From positions 1 to 26,545 of IMG/VR virus record IMGVR_UViG_3300026484_000422: a DNA stretch of 26,545 nucleotides; one strand, 5' to 3'. Within the stretch, counting starts at the first letter, position 1. Each line of letters opens with the position of its first letter. This document shows positions 1-8,212 of this stretch, one piece after another. A program made the translations under genes and the position numbers. This stretch comes from a virus. Under the pieces are notes generated by a model. The model was not told the origin of the DNA. It saw only the letters and a list, made by a program, of their open reading frames with translations, and ran no database searches.

Positions 1-588
1 GAGATTTTGCCTGCTTTAGGTATAGCTGTGGTTCAAATTTCAGAGCAAGAGGCTGATGATATTATCTATTGGCTTACTACTAGGTTTTATCAAGGTAAGT
101 CAACAGTCCATACTGATGATGAGGATTACCTACAATTATTACAATGGAATGTTAAAGTTCACAGGCCTATGAAAGGAGAGTACTACGAATCTGAACAAGA
201 TTTTATAGACAAATATGGTTACCATTCTAAATACCTAGCTTTAAAGAAAGCTCTAATGGGAGACTCTTCAGACAACATTCCTGGAGTTAGAGGGATAGGA
301 GACAAGAGAGCTACCCAGATTGTTAAGGAGATGTTTAAGCTAAACCTAGAACCTGAAATTCCTAACTTGGAGAGTTTAGTTAAACAGAGGAAGGAAACTT
401 GGGCTAGGAAGGTATTAGATAATCTAGATATAGTAGAAAGAAATCTAAAGCTGATTGACTTTAGGTATGTTGACTTAGCTGATGTTAACATTCAGTTAGA
501 CTTCACTAAGAAAGATTTAATGTTAGCTACTAGGTTATTTGGTAAGTATGGGTTTAAGAGTTTGTTATCCAAGTTAGTGGAGGTATAG
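1..588 (+). CDS. 5'-3' exonuclease / flap endonuclease, N-terminus cut by window edge
   Basis: The reading frame is open from base 1, so the gene starts upstream of the window; a TTG at 7 is only an internal codon. The visible part begins in the metal-binding core, with the E-A-D-D motif of 5'-3' exonucleases about 15 residues in. Later comes D-S-S-D-N-I-P-G-V-R-G-I-G, the acidic metal ligands followed by the helix-hairpin-helix (H3TH) DNA-binding loop. Family role: removes RNA primers and 5' flaps during replication. It complements the polymerase at 2650-6363, which has no 5'-3' exonuclease domain of its own. The stop codon TAG directly abuts the ATG of the next gene, indicating one operon. 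Identity is secure; whether it belongs to the T5/T7-type exonucleases or the PolA N-terminal type cannot be decided from the fragment. Confidence 0.92.
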   Translation, partial: EILPALGIAVVQISEQEADDIIYWLTTRFYQGKSTVHTDDEDYLQLLQWNVKVHRPMKGEYYESEQDFIDKYGYHSKYLALKKALMGDSSDNIPGVRGIGDKRATQIVKEMFKLNLEPEIPNLESLVKQRKETWARKVLDNLDIVERNLKLIDFRYVDLADVNIQLDFTKKDLMLATRLFGKYGFKSLLSKLVEV

Positions 589-1038
589 ATGGAACTAATA
601 AGAGAGTTGTTAGATTTATTAGACCAGTTAGAAGAAGCTAATCAGATTAAAAAGCAAACTCAAGGTTTATGGGATCAGATACTAAGCCATATGGTTAAGT
701 TATACCTCTTTGAGAAAGATGACGATAAGAGAAAACACATCAAGGATATTACAGTTTGGGCTAAAGACATTTTGAGAAAACTTAAGAGGAGTAGCTCTAA
801 CATTTCTTATGGTAAACTGTACGATTGGTATGATTTAGATAGAATTGAAGAAAACATTAGAGATGAAATTCTCTACTGGAAGTCTGAGTATCTTTCTGAA
901 CCAGTTAGAAGTGATGAAGAGGTTATTGACATTGTTAAGACTAAAATGATGAAGTTGTTAAGATGCCTAAGCGATAAAAGTTTAAACTGTGTTCTTGATT
1001 GGAGAGACCAGATAAAAGATGATTTGAAAGTTTGGTAA
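589..1038 (+). CDS. Hypothetical protein, helical, acidic/basic
   Basis: A 149-residue protein whose ATG follows the stop of the flap endonuclease with no gap, so it is translationally coupled to it. It is charged and probably all-helical, with many Leu, Lys, Glu and Trp (for example W-D-Q-I-L near residue 30 and a D-W-Y-D-L segment in the middle). There is no signal peptide, membrane segment or catalytic motif. The general pattern, a helical N-terminus, a Leu/His stretch and then a W-x3-I-L-x-K-L segment, faintly recalls DUF29-type proteins, but that is only an impression. Its position between flap endonuclease and helicase suggests a replication-associated role, by inference only. Confidence 0.75.
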   Translation: MELIRELLDLLDQLEEANQIKKQTQGLWDQILSHMVKLYLFEKDDDKRKHIKDITVWAKDILRKLKRSSSNISYGKLYDWYDLDRIEENIRDEILYWKSEYLSEPVRSDEEVIDIVKTKMMKLLRCLSDKSLNCVLDWRDQIKDDLKVW

Positions 1039-1063
1039 ATAACAATTAACAAAGAGGTTCAGG

Positions 1064-2356
1064 ATGAGTGAGAAACCCAAGCTTTATTCAAAGGAATTCC
1101 AATTTCAGGTTCTTTGTGCTTTAGTACAAGACCCTCTCTTTAGGTTAGACTTTTTAATGCTCTTAAGTCAAGAGATGTTTGAACCTCCTTACAACTTGTT
1201 CTTCCAAGTCCTTCAGAGTTTATCTCCTGGTGAGAACTTTCAACCTAAGCAATATCTGTTAGAGATAACCAATTACTTAGTTCAGGTTGGATTAGATGAT
1301 GAAAAGCAGAGAGAAATCATTTTAGAAGCTAAAAGGCTTTTTAAAGAGTCTGTAGATGTTTCCTATGTAAAGGAAAGAGTAATCTACTTCCTTAAAGAGG
1401 TAGAAGTAAAGAGCTTTCTATCCGAGATTCCAAGATTGGTTATGGAGGGTAAAGTAGGTTTTGTATTAGAAAAATTTGAATATATAAGTAGTATAGGAGC
1501 CTCTACTAGTAATGCTGTTAGCTTAGGAGACTTGGATTTAGTTAGAGAGGAGCTAATAAAAAGGTACTCTCCTAGTGTATTAGTTTCAACAGGATTCCCT
1601 ACCTTAGATAACATTTTCTATGGAGGATTTGCTCCAGGAGAAATACATGTAGTTCAAGCTCCTCCTAAAGCTGGTAAATCTGCTTTAGGAGTTAATGTAG
1701 GAGCTATTAATGTTTTGTTAGGAAAGAAAGTTTTGCATGTTACTTTAGAGTTAACTCACTATGAAGTACTTATGAGGTATGTTCAAAGAATAGCTAGTAT
1801 TAGCTATACAGATATACTTAAAATGGAAGAAGATGAATGGAACTTACTAAAAGAAAGGATTTATAATCAAGTTTTGAAAGATTATCTCTTTGTGCTCTAC
1901 TATCCTGAGAAGTCTGCTTCAGCTATGGAAATTCACAGTTGGTTAACTAGGCAAAAGGTAGTAAGGGAATGGAAACCTGATTTCATAATTATAGACTACG
2001 ACGATTGTTTACTACCTTCAACTGGTAGTAAAGATAGCTTATATGAAGACTCAGGAGATATTTACTCAGACTTAATCAAATTAGCTGTAAAGTGGGATGT
2101 TCCCATCCTAACTTTTTCTCAACCAGTAAGAGATGCTTGGAGTAAACCTGATAAAGGAGAACCAATAGAACCTAACGACCTTGCACATTCAGCAAGGAAG
2201 GCTCACAGAAGTTGGAGTATTAGTTCACTGAACTTTAAAACAGGTTCTGAAGAAGGTTTCTTCTATCTTGGGTTTAACAGGAGAGGTAAGAGTGGAGTAA
2301 GAATTCCACTAAAAAGGAAGCTAGAAATTATGTATATGGGGGAGATACAATCGTAA
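1064..2356 (+). CDS. DnaB-type replicative helicase
   Basis: A 430-residue protein with DnaB layout: a helical N-terminal domain (about 1-150), a linker, then a RecA-fold ATPase opened by S-T-G-F-P-T-L-D-N (about 175). The Walker A is A-P-P-K-A-G-K-S at 199-206, with Ala in place of the usual first Gly. Walker B is F-I-I-I-D-Y at 307-312. The segment around F-S-Q-P-V-R-D and the final N-R-R-G-K-S-G match the DnaB H4 and arginine-finger/loop region. Such helicases unwind duplex DNA as hexamers ahead of the replisome. It starts at ATG 1064 behind an AGAGG at 1053-1057. Neighbours are a flap endonuclease and a polymerase, so this is a phage replication operon. No primase or helicase loader is visible; they may lie upstream. 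A Sak4-like recombinase is less likely because of the N-terminal domain. Confidence 0.85.
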   Translation: MSEKPKLYSKEFQFQVLCALVQDPLFRLDFLMLLSQEMFEPPYNLFFQVLQSLSPGENFQPKQYLLEITNYLVQVGLDDEKQREIILEAKRLFKESVDVSYVKERVIYFLKEVEVKSFLSEIPRLVMEGKVGFVLEKFEYISSIGASTSNAVSLGDLDLVREELIKRYSPSVLVSTGFPTLDNIFYGGFAPGEIHVVQAPPKAGKSALGVNVGAINVLLGKKVLHVTLELTHYEVLMRYVQRIASISYTDILKMEEDEWNLLKERIYNQVLKDYLFVLYYPEKSASAMEIHSWLTRQKVVREWKPDFIIIDYDDCLLPSTGSKDSLYEDSGDIYSDLIKLAVKWDVPILTFSQPVRDAWSKPDKGEPIEPNDLAHSARKAHRSWSISSLNFKTGSEEGFFYLGFNRRGKSGVRIPLKRKLEIMYMGEIQS

Positions 2357-2371
2357 AGAAGGAGGATAATA

Positions 2372-2635
2372 ATGGTTAAGTATATTCAAGTAATTCCTAC
2401 TGAAAAACTACTTTCAGCTATTATGCAAGGATACAGAACTATTACTGGAAATCCTCTAGTAATAGCTAAGTATTTCTCTAACATTGAAGTTTGGATTACT
2501 AATTCCTTGAAGGAAGGGTTGAAAGAGGTTGAAATTAATTTACCTCTTAATGAGAAGTGGAAGTTTGGTATGTATAATGACAAAAAGTTTTATGTTAAGA
2601 ATGATGAAAAGAACTATTTAGTTGAACTTAAGTAG
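2372..2635 (+). CDS. Hypothetical small protein
   Basis: An 87-residue protein with a strong ribosome binding site (AAGGAGG just upstream of ATG 2372), sitting between the helicase and the polymerase with short gaps. It has a hydrophobic/basic N-terminal helix followed by a probable beta-rich C-terminal half (K-F-G-M-Y-N-D-K-K-F-Y-V-K-N). No recognised motif, no membrane segment and no cysteines. Codon usage matches the surrounding replication genes. Function unknown; co-transcription with replisome genes is the only hint. Confidence 0.75.
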   Translation: MVKYIQVIPTEKLLSAIMQGYRTITGNPLVIAKYFSNIEVWITNSLKEGLKEVEINLPLNEKWKFGMYNDKKFYVKNDEKNYLVELK

Positions 2636-2649
2636 AGTGAGGGGGCGAA

Positions 2650-5600
2650 ATGAACTCCAGATGTGAAATCTGTAAACTTTATAAGCAATGCAAGACTCAC
2701 TTTGTTAAGCCCAGAGGTAATTTAGAAAATCCTAATATTATAATAGTAGGAGAAGCCCCTGGGTGTGTTTCTGGAGACACATTAATAGAAGTTGCTTTTA
2801 GGGATGTATCCAAATATCCAAAAGGAATACCTATAAGAGAGTTAGTGGGGAAGAAGGACTTTTATGTCTATTCTTATGATATTGAAAAAGATAGACTGGT
2901 TCTTGGGAAAGTTAAGAAGGTATGGAAGACTGGAACGAAAATGACTTACAAGGTTACTTATAAGTGGAAAGCTGCTACTCAAGACGGTGAGGTGAAATGG
3001 TTTGAAGATTCTATTATTGTAACTTCTAATCATAAGTTCTTACTTAAAAAAGCTAAACCAAAAGATCCGTTTAAAGGTATTAATACAAATGTGGAATATG
3101 AATACCTTTCTATTGATGAAGGGTTAACCGTAGGACATAGTATAATGCCATTCTACAGACGCTTTTATAGTGAAAGAGATAAGCGATACACTTTTATAGG
3201 TGTATCACATGACACTATGCAACCAGAACATAAGTTCTTAATGGAGTTTTTAACTGGAAAAGATTTAGGAGGAAGAAAGTATAATGTCCATCATAAAGAT
3301 GGAAATGGTTTGAATAATACTTTGGAAAATCTTGAAGTTCTTACTGTAGCTGAACATGCAAGGATTCACAAGTTAGAATCTAACCCTATGCACGACCCTG
3401 TTGTAAGAGAAAAACATAGGCAAGTTCTTTCTTCCAAAGAGTATAGGGAAAATATGAGTAGAATTATGAAAGAAAAGTTGAGGTCAGATAAAGAATTATA
3501 TGAAAGAAGAGTAAAGCAACTTTTAGAAGCAGGTAAGAAAACAAGATTTAAGAAAGGTGAACTTGATCCTGTTAATTACTATAAAAGACTTCTTTCTTAT
3601 GTGAGAAAAGGTAAGAGAACTCTAGAATGGGTAGAAGAGAGATTCAAATCTAAGTTTCCAGATTTACCATTTCCACCCATAGATAACCATATTATTGTTT
3701 CTATTGAACCTTATGGAGTGATAGATGTTTACGATATGGAAGTAGAAAAGTATCATAATTTTGTAGCTAATGGAATTATTATTCATAATTCCACTGAAGA
3801 TAAGCAAGGGAAACCTTTTGTAGGTAAATCAGGTAAATTATTAGAAGAAGTATTTAGGCTCTTCAATAAGAAATTTGAAGAAGTTTGCTACATAACTAAT
3901 GTAGTTAAGTGTTGTCCTTATGCAGACCTTTTTAATCCTAGTAAAGGAGTTAGGCCTCCTACTGATAAGGAAATAGAATGTTGCCTTCCTTTTCTGTTAG
4001 AAGAACTAGAAAAGTTTAAGGGTAAAGATGTCGTTATAATGCCTTTAGGTAATACTGCTTTGAAAGGATTAGGTATAAAAGGTAAGATTTCTGAGTTAGC
4101 TGGTAAAGAACTAAAGTGGAATGGGTTTAAGGTTATTCCTAACTTTCATCCTGCTTCTATTTTAAGGAACCCTAAGTGGAAGCAAAAGTTTATATCAGTA
4201 TTTGGTAAAGTACTAGACAATAGGCAAGTGGAGTGGGAGAATTTAATTAAACCTTTACAACCTAAAGAAGCTATCAACTTTTTACAGAAGAAACTTGAGG
4301 AGAAACCTGAATGGTTTTGTTTTGATATAGAAACAGATGGACTTAATCCATTTAAAAATAGAATAATTATGCTTACTTTTTCATTTCCAAATGACCCTTA
4401 TGGTTATGTAGTTCCTTTATATCAAAAAGACCCTTTACCAGGAGATAATTATGATGTTTTTAATGTTGTAGTAGATAATATTTCTAAGCAAAAGGTATTA
4501 CAACTTACAAAACAGTTATTAGAAACTATTCCTGTTATTGGGCATAACATTAAATTTGATTTAAAATTTATGGTAACTAAAACAGGTTTGGATTTATCCA
4601 AAGTTAAAGTAAAAGACGACACATTATTTTTAGCTCATTTTGTATTTAACAAGGTTCAACTTGGAGAGACTTTACAACTTAAAGACATAGCTGTTAAGGT
4701 ATTAGGTTTAGATGGTAGATGGGATGAAGAAGTTAAGGAATATTTAAAGTCAAGGTATCGTCTAAGGAAAGATAGACATTATGGAAATATTCCAACTTCT
4801 TTACTAATTAAGTATGCTGGATTTGATATTCTCTTTACTAAAGAGATTTATTTAGTGCTTTCTGAGAGAGTTAAAGTATTTAACTGTGACGAGATTAGGG
4901 AAGCTCTTAATAAGGCTACAATTATGATAGCTGAATCTGAAATAAAAGGAGTTAAGGTAGATAAACAAGTTAGAGATTTTCTTGACTATAAATATCAGTC
5001 TGAAATAGAAAGAGCTGAAAAAGAGTTACAGGAATTACCTAAAATTAAGAAATGGAAAGAACTAAGAAAAGTATCTTGGTTTAATCCTTCTTCTCAAAAA
5101 CATCAAAAGGAGGTAGCATTTAAAGTCTACCAATTACCTGTAGTAGAAACAACTCAAAAAGGACAGCCTTCTTTAGGTAAGAATGCTATTAACATATATT
5201 TCTCCTCTCTTCCAGAAGGTTCAGAAGAAAAACGATTTATAGAATTGTTTTACAGAATAAAACTTTTCAAAAAATTAAAGTCAACCTACATAGATGGATT
5301 TATAAGTAGTATAGACGACCTAGGGATGTATCATCCTGAATTCAACATAGCAGGAACAATAACAGGTAGATGGTCATCAGGATGGCATACTGTTGCATCA
5401 AAGTCCGACATTAAGAGAATGTTTGTTAGTAGGTGGAAAGATAAAGGAGGACTTATAGTTAGCTTTGATTATTCTCAGTTAGAGGTTAGAATTGCCTCAA
5501 GTCTTTCCAATGAAACTAAACTCATAGAAGCTTATAAGCAAGGGATAGATGTTCATAAAAGAACTGCTTCTATGATATTTAATAAGCCTATGGAAGAGAT

Positions 5601-6363
5601 TACTAAGCAAGAGAGGAAGATTGCTAAAACTGTTGTGTTTGGAATTCTTTATGGTAAAACAGCTAAGTCCTTAGCTGAGGATTTTAACATTAGCTTAGAG
5701 GAAGCTCAGCAATGGATGGATAATCTATTTGGAGGTTACTCCAATCTTAGAAAGTGGATAGAGAATCAGCACAGGTTTGTTTTACAAAATGGTTTTGTTG
5801 TAACAGCATTCAATAGAATTATTCCAGTTCCAATGGCTTTTGAATCTGATAAGTGGAAGAAAGAGGAAGCTAAGCGTAAAGCTGTTAACTATCCTGTTCA
5901 ATCCTCAGCTTCTGATTTAACTACTACAAGTGCAGTTAGACTTTGGGAGAATATGAAAAAATTAAATCTGAAGTCTGTTCTTATAGGAACTGTTCACGAT
6001 GCTATTGTTATAGATGTTTACCTTGGAGAGTTAATTACAGTTTTTAACCTTGTGATTAAAAATGCTGAAATAATACCTATGAAAAAATATGAGTGGTTAA
6101 CTTGTCCTATTAGGATAGATGCTACTATGGGAGATGGAAGCTGGTTTGGAGGAATAGAATGGGAAAGAAAAGTAGTTACTCCAGATTACCTTGAATTAGA
6201 AGGAACAGGATTTGTAAGAGATTTACTGATGTTTAAACAGTTAATGGAAATGAGTTATAATTTTGAATATGAAAAGATAGGTGAAGAAGAATTTAATGAA
6301 CCCAGTCTTGATCAGTTTATTTACTCCCCTAAGAAAGAAGTATGGAGGGTTAAAATTTGGTAG
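2650..6363 (+). CDS. Uracil-DNA glycosylase–DNA polymerase I fusion with in-frame intein
   Basis: A precursor of 1237 residues, 895 after splicing. Residues 1-38 plus 381 to about 520 form a family 4 (Fe-S) uracil-DNA glycosylase: C5 and C8, then K-C421 and I-x-x-C445 as likely 4Fe-4S ligands, motif 1 G-E-A-P-G joined after splicing to S-T-E-D-K-Q-G-K-P-F-V-G, and motif 2 N-F-H500-P-A-S. Residues from about 550 to 730 are a 3'-5' proofreading exonuclease (D559-x-E561, H-N-x-x-F-D, Y722-x3-D726). The rest is a family A polymerase: motif A F939-D940-Y-S-Q-L-E; motif B R989-x3-K993-x3-F997-G-x2-Y1001; motif C V-H1116-D1117. Phe at the position of E. coli F762 predicts discrimination against dideoxynucleotides. 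There is no 5'-3' nuclease domain; that activity is the separate gene at 1-588. Glycosylase-like N-termini on phage PolA enzymes are known from SPO1-like phages. A GGGGG-rich RBS precedes the ATG. Confidence 0.95.
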   Translation: MNSRCEICKLYKQCKTHFVKPRGNLENPNIIIVGEAPGCVSGDTLIEVAFRDVSKYPKGIPIRELVGKKDFYVYSYDIEKDRLVLGKVKKVWKTGTKMTYKVTYKWKAATQDGEVKWFEDSIIVTSNHKFLLKKAKPKDPFKGINTNVEYEYLSIDEGLTVGHSIMPFYRRFYSERDKRYTFIGVSHDTMQPEHKFLMEFLTGKDLGGRKYNVHHKDGNGLNNTLENLEVLTVAEHARIHKLESNPMHDPVVREKHRQVLSSKEYRENMSRIMKEKLRSDKELYERRVKQLLEAGKKTRFKKGELDPVNYYKRLLSYVRKGKRTLEWVEERFKSKFPDLPFPPIDNHIIVSIEPYGVIDVYDMEVEKYHNFVANGIIIHNSTEDKQGKPFVGKSGKLLEEVFRLFNKKFEEVCYITNVVKCCPYADLFNPSKGVRPPTDKEIECCLPFLLEELEKFKGKDVVIMPLGNTALKGLGIKGKISELAGKELKWNGFKVIPNFHPASILRNPKWKQKFISVFGKVLDNRQVEWENLIKPLQPKEAINFLQKKLEEKPEWFCFDIETDGLNPFKNRIIMLTFSFPNDPYGYVVPLYQKDPLPGDNYDVFNVVVDNISKQKVLQLTKQLLETIPVIGHNIKFDLKFMVTKTGLDLSKVKVKDDTLFLAHFVFNKVQLGETLQLKDIAVKVLGLDGRWDEEVKEYLKSRYRLRKDRHYGNIPTSLLIKYAGFDILFTKEIYLVLSERVKVFNCDEIREALNKATIMIAESEIKGVKVDKQVRDFLDYKYQSEIERAEKELQELPKIKKWKELRKVSWFNPSSQKHQKEVAFKVYQLPVVETTQKGQPSLGKNAINIYFSSLPEGSEEKRFIELFYRIKLFKKLKSTYIDGFISSIDDLGMYHPEFNIAGTITGRWSSGWHTVASKSDIKRMFVSRWKDKGGLIVSFDYSQLEVRIASSLSNETKLIEAYKQGIDVHKRTASMIFNKPMEEITKQERKIAKTVVFGILYGKTAKSLAEDFNISLEEAQQWMDNLFGGYSNLRKWIENQHRFVLQNGFVVTAFNRIIPVPMAFESDKWKKEEAKRKAVNYPVQSSASDLTTTSAVRLWENMKKLNLKSVLIGTVHDAIVIDVYLGELITVFNLVIKNAEIIPMKKYEWLTCPIRIDATMGDGSWFGGIEWERKVVTPDYLELEGTGFVRDLLMFKQLMEMSYNFEYEKIGEEEFNEPSLDQFIYSPKKEVWRVKIW
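2764..3789 (+). mobile_element. Intein with HNH homing endonuclease inside the glycosylase motif
   Basis: 342 residues (precursor 39-380). Block A starts at C39 (C-V-S-G-D-T-L). Block B is T125-S-N-H128. The C-terminus reads Y-D-M-E-V-E-K-Y-H-N-F-V-A-N-G then I-I-I-H-N, followed by Ser as the first C-extein residue. An HNH-type endonuclease core (H214-H215-K-D-G-N ... L-N-N-T-L-E-N-L ... H236-A-R-I-H240) sits between the splicing halves, followed by N-P-M-H-D-P and a basic helical stretch of the kind found as DNA-binding NUMOD-like modules. All splicing residues expected of a class 1 intein (Cys1, B-block Thr/His, terminal His-Asn, +1 Ser) are present, so it should be splicing-competent. Insertion splits G-E-A-P-G from S-T-E-D, an active-site motif. 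Confidence 0.95.
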
Positions 6364-6387
6364 TAGGTAGGAAATTTACCTACTTTG
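6362..6387 (+). terminator. Weak hairpin terminator after the polymerase gene
   Basis: AGTAGGTA at 6362-6369 pairs perfectly with TACCTACT at 6377-6384 across a 7-nt loop, and only a short T-run follows. It overlaps the polymerase stop codon at 6361-6363. The stem is AT-rich, so termination is probably partial; it separates the replication operon from the sigma-like gene. Confidence 0.4.
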
Positions 6388-6399
6388 TAAGAAAACCAC

Positions 6400-6427
6400 T
6401 TGCCTTCTCTTGAAAAAGGCCTATAAT
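6400..6427 (+). promoter_or_regulatory. Sigma-70-type promoter for the sigma-like gene
   Basis: TTGCCT (6400-6405), a 16-bp spacer, then TATAAT (6422-6427). The expected start near 6434 lies about 30 nt before the ATG at 6464, leaving a short leader with a GGGAGGAG ribosome binding site. It sits in a 100-bp gap directly behind the hairpin that follows the polymerase gene. Confidence 0.55.
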
Positions 6428-6463
6428 TATAGATAAGGAAACAAAACTGGTCAGGGAGGAGAG

Positions 6464-7114
6464 ATGAGAAAGGTAGAAAGGTTTGAAAACTCAGAGTTAA
6501 ACTCACTCCAAGCAATTATCTACAAATTCTTACAGAGGAAACCTGAAAACTTAGACTTTGATGAACTTTATCAGGAACTTTTCCTTAAAGGGTTAGAGTT
6601 ATTAAAAGACCCAAAAGTTCAAACTCTTAATGAGACTGAGAAGTGGAAGTATATCAAAACTGCTTTACATAACCACATAAAAGACCTTTTAAATGCTCAA
6701 CCTAAAGAAGTACCTCTTTCAGAAGTAGTAGAACCTGAAAGTCAACTTTCCTTTATAGAACAAGTATTATCGCCCTATACTAATGTTAGCAAGTCTCCAA
6801 TTCCAGTGGTTAAATTTATTAATCCAGAAACCTATGCTATTGGTAAGGAATTGATTGATAAAATAATGGCTTGGGCTGAAACTCAAGATGAAGGGACAAG
6901 AATTTTCTTTGAAGAGTATTTTAATCCAAGTCCTGAAGTGTTAGAGTATATGGAAAAACAAACTAATAAGGGAACTTGGAAAAATAGGAAGTTTGAACCT
7001 CTATTCTTAGCAAAGGTGTTAACTGAAATAGGTAAGTGGAAGTATAAAGATGGTAGAGATAAGTGGTTGAAAATAAAAAGAAAAATGATTAGGGATTTAG
7101 GGTTGGCTTTTTAG
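6464..7114 (+). CDS. Sigma-70-like transcription factor (region 2-like)
   Basis: A 216-residue protein. Residues of about 15-85 resemble sigma region 2: L-D-F-D-E-L-Y-Q-E-L-F-L-K-G-L-E-L-L, then K-W-K-Y-I-K-T-A-L-H-N-H-I-K-D-L-L-N, which parallels the D-D-L-x-Q-E-x-F and W-x-x-x-I-A-x-N-x-x-x-D-L-x-R patterns. A Pro-rich linker follows, then a helical C-terminal domain ending in a very basic W-L-K-I-K-R-K-M-I-R segment that could serve as region 4. Phages use such factors to redirect host RNA polymerase to middle or late promoters. The gene has its own promoter (6400-6427) and a strong terminator overlapping its stop, so it is probably monocistronic and separately timed. Region 4 similarity is weak; another helical DNA-binding protein cannot be excluded. 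Confidence 0.5.
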   Translation: MRKVERFENSELNSLQAIIYKFLQRKPENLDFDELYQELFLKGLELLKDPKVQTLNETEKWKYIKTALHNHIKDLLNAQPKEVPLSEVVEPESQLSFIEQVLSPYTNVSKSPIPVVKFINPETYAIGKELIDKIMAWAETQDEGTRIFFEEYFNPSPEVLEYMEKQTNKGTWKNRKFEPLFLAKVLTEIGKWKYKDGRDKWLKIKRKMIRDLGLAF

Positions 7115-7130
7115 CCAACCCTAAATTTTT
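7096..7130 (+). terminator. Strong intrinsic terminator overlapping the sigma-like stop codon
   Basis: A 13-bp perfect stem (7096-7108 with 7113-7125), a TTTT loop and five Ts after it. The TAG stop (7112-7114) lies at the loop and 3' arm base, so the last codons of the gene form the 5' arm. Confidence 0.88.
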
Positions 7131-7164
7131 CAGTATTTCTTATTTTTCTAGAAGGAGGTTTAAA

Positions 7165-8124
7165 ATGAAAATTCTTTATTACTCTGATATTCATTTTAGG
7201 GAAAAAGGGTCATTTATTCCTTGGAACAGGCAAGAGAATCGCTTCACAAAGGAGTTAAATCGTATCTTAAATTCAATGTACTGGTTATCAGAGATTGTAG
7301 AGGTTGAAAAACCTGATTTATTACTTTGCTTAGGAGATATATTCAACAATTTGGTAATCCAATCATCCCCTACACTTGATGCTTCTGGTTTAGCGTTTTC
7401 TCAGCTAAAAGAAACTTGTAAACGATTGGGAGTTGAACATTGGCTTATTCCAGGAAATCATGATTACTATGGTAAGTATAACAACGCTATCTATTCTATT
7501 AGAGTGTTGGAAGGATTTTTTGATAGAGTTTTCTATGAACCTGTTTATGAGGATAATACTTTATACTTACCTTACTTTACAGATGAAGCTAAAGCTTATG
7601 AGGAAATCCTATTAAGGGAACCTAAGAAAGTTATAACTCACTTAGCTTTTAATGGAGCTGATGTAGGTAAGATTAGAATACAAGGGTTAACTCTACCTAG
7701 AGGAGTTAAGGCTATTTCCGGTCATGTTCACATTCCTCAAGAAACGCCTGAATTTCTCTATGTAGGAAGTTTAGTTCAATTGAATTGGGTAGAAGGGACT
7801 AAGCATGGTGTTTATATAGAAGAAAATGGAAAGTTTAGATTTATCCAAAATCCGGTAGGTAAGCAAATCGTTAAGATTAGTAGGTTGGAGGAAATAGATA
7901 AGTATGATAAGGATAATACTGGATTCATTTTAGAAACTTCTCAACTTCCAGACAAATTACCTAATGGAGTGGACATTCAAGTTAAGTTAGTGAAACAAGA
8001 TATTAAAGAAATTCCAGTTGAATATGAGTTAGATAGCTTCCAATCTCCTATTGAGTTATTGGAAAATGAAATTAAGGAACTTTATCCTGATAAAGTTAGG
8101 ATATTGAAAGAACTTCTTAGATAA
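7165..8124 (+). CDS. sbcD: SbcD/Mre11-type DNA repair exonuclease (T4 gp47-like)
   Basis: A 319-residue metallophosphoesterase with every metal-binding motif of the Mre11/SbcD family in order: D8-x-H10, G57-D58, G97-N98-H99-D100, H159 and G186-H187-x-H189. After the catalytic domain (about 1-215) comes a short beta-rich cap and C-terminal tail (about 220-319) like that of phage enzymes such as T4 gp47. With SbcC it forms an ATP-regulated nuclease that opens hairpins and processes DNA ends in phage recombination. It starts at ATG 7165 behind AGAAGGAGG. Its partner is at 9425, but an island of about 1.3 kb separates them, which is unusual because the pair is normally adjacent. Confidence 0.92.
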   Translation: MKILYYSDIHFREKGSFIPWNRQENRFTKELNRILNSMYWLSEIVEVEKPDLLLCLGDIFNNLVIQSSPTLDASGLAFSQLKETCKRLGVEHWLIPGNHDYYGKYNNAIYSIRVLEGFFDRVFYEPVYEDNTLYLPYFTDEAKAYEEILLREPKKVITHLAFNGADVGKIRIQGLTLPRGVKAISGHVHIPQETPEFLYVGSLVQLNWVEGTKHGVYIEENGKFRFIQNPVGKQIVKISRLEEIDKYDKDNTGFILETSQLPDKLPNGVDIQVKLVKQDIKEIPVEYELDSFQSPIELLENEIKELYPDKVRILKELLR

Positions 8125-8212
8125 AAGGAAAAGAATTAATTGTGAAGATACTATAACATTTCCAAATATAGGTTTATAGTTATAACTAACAAACCAAGTT
8201 GAGGAGGAATAG

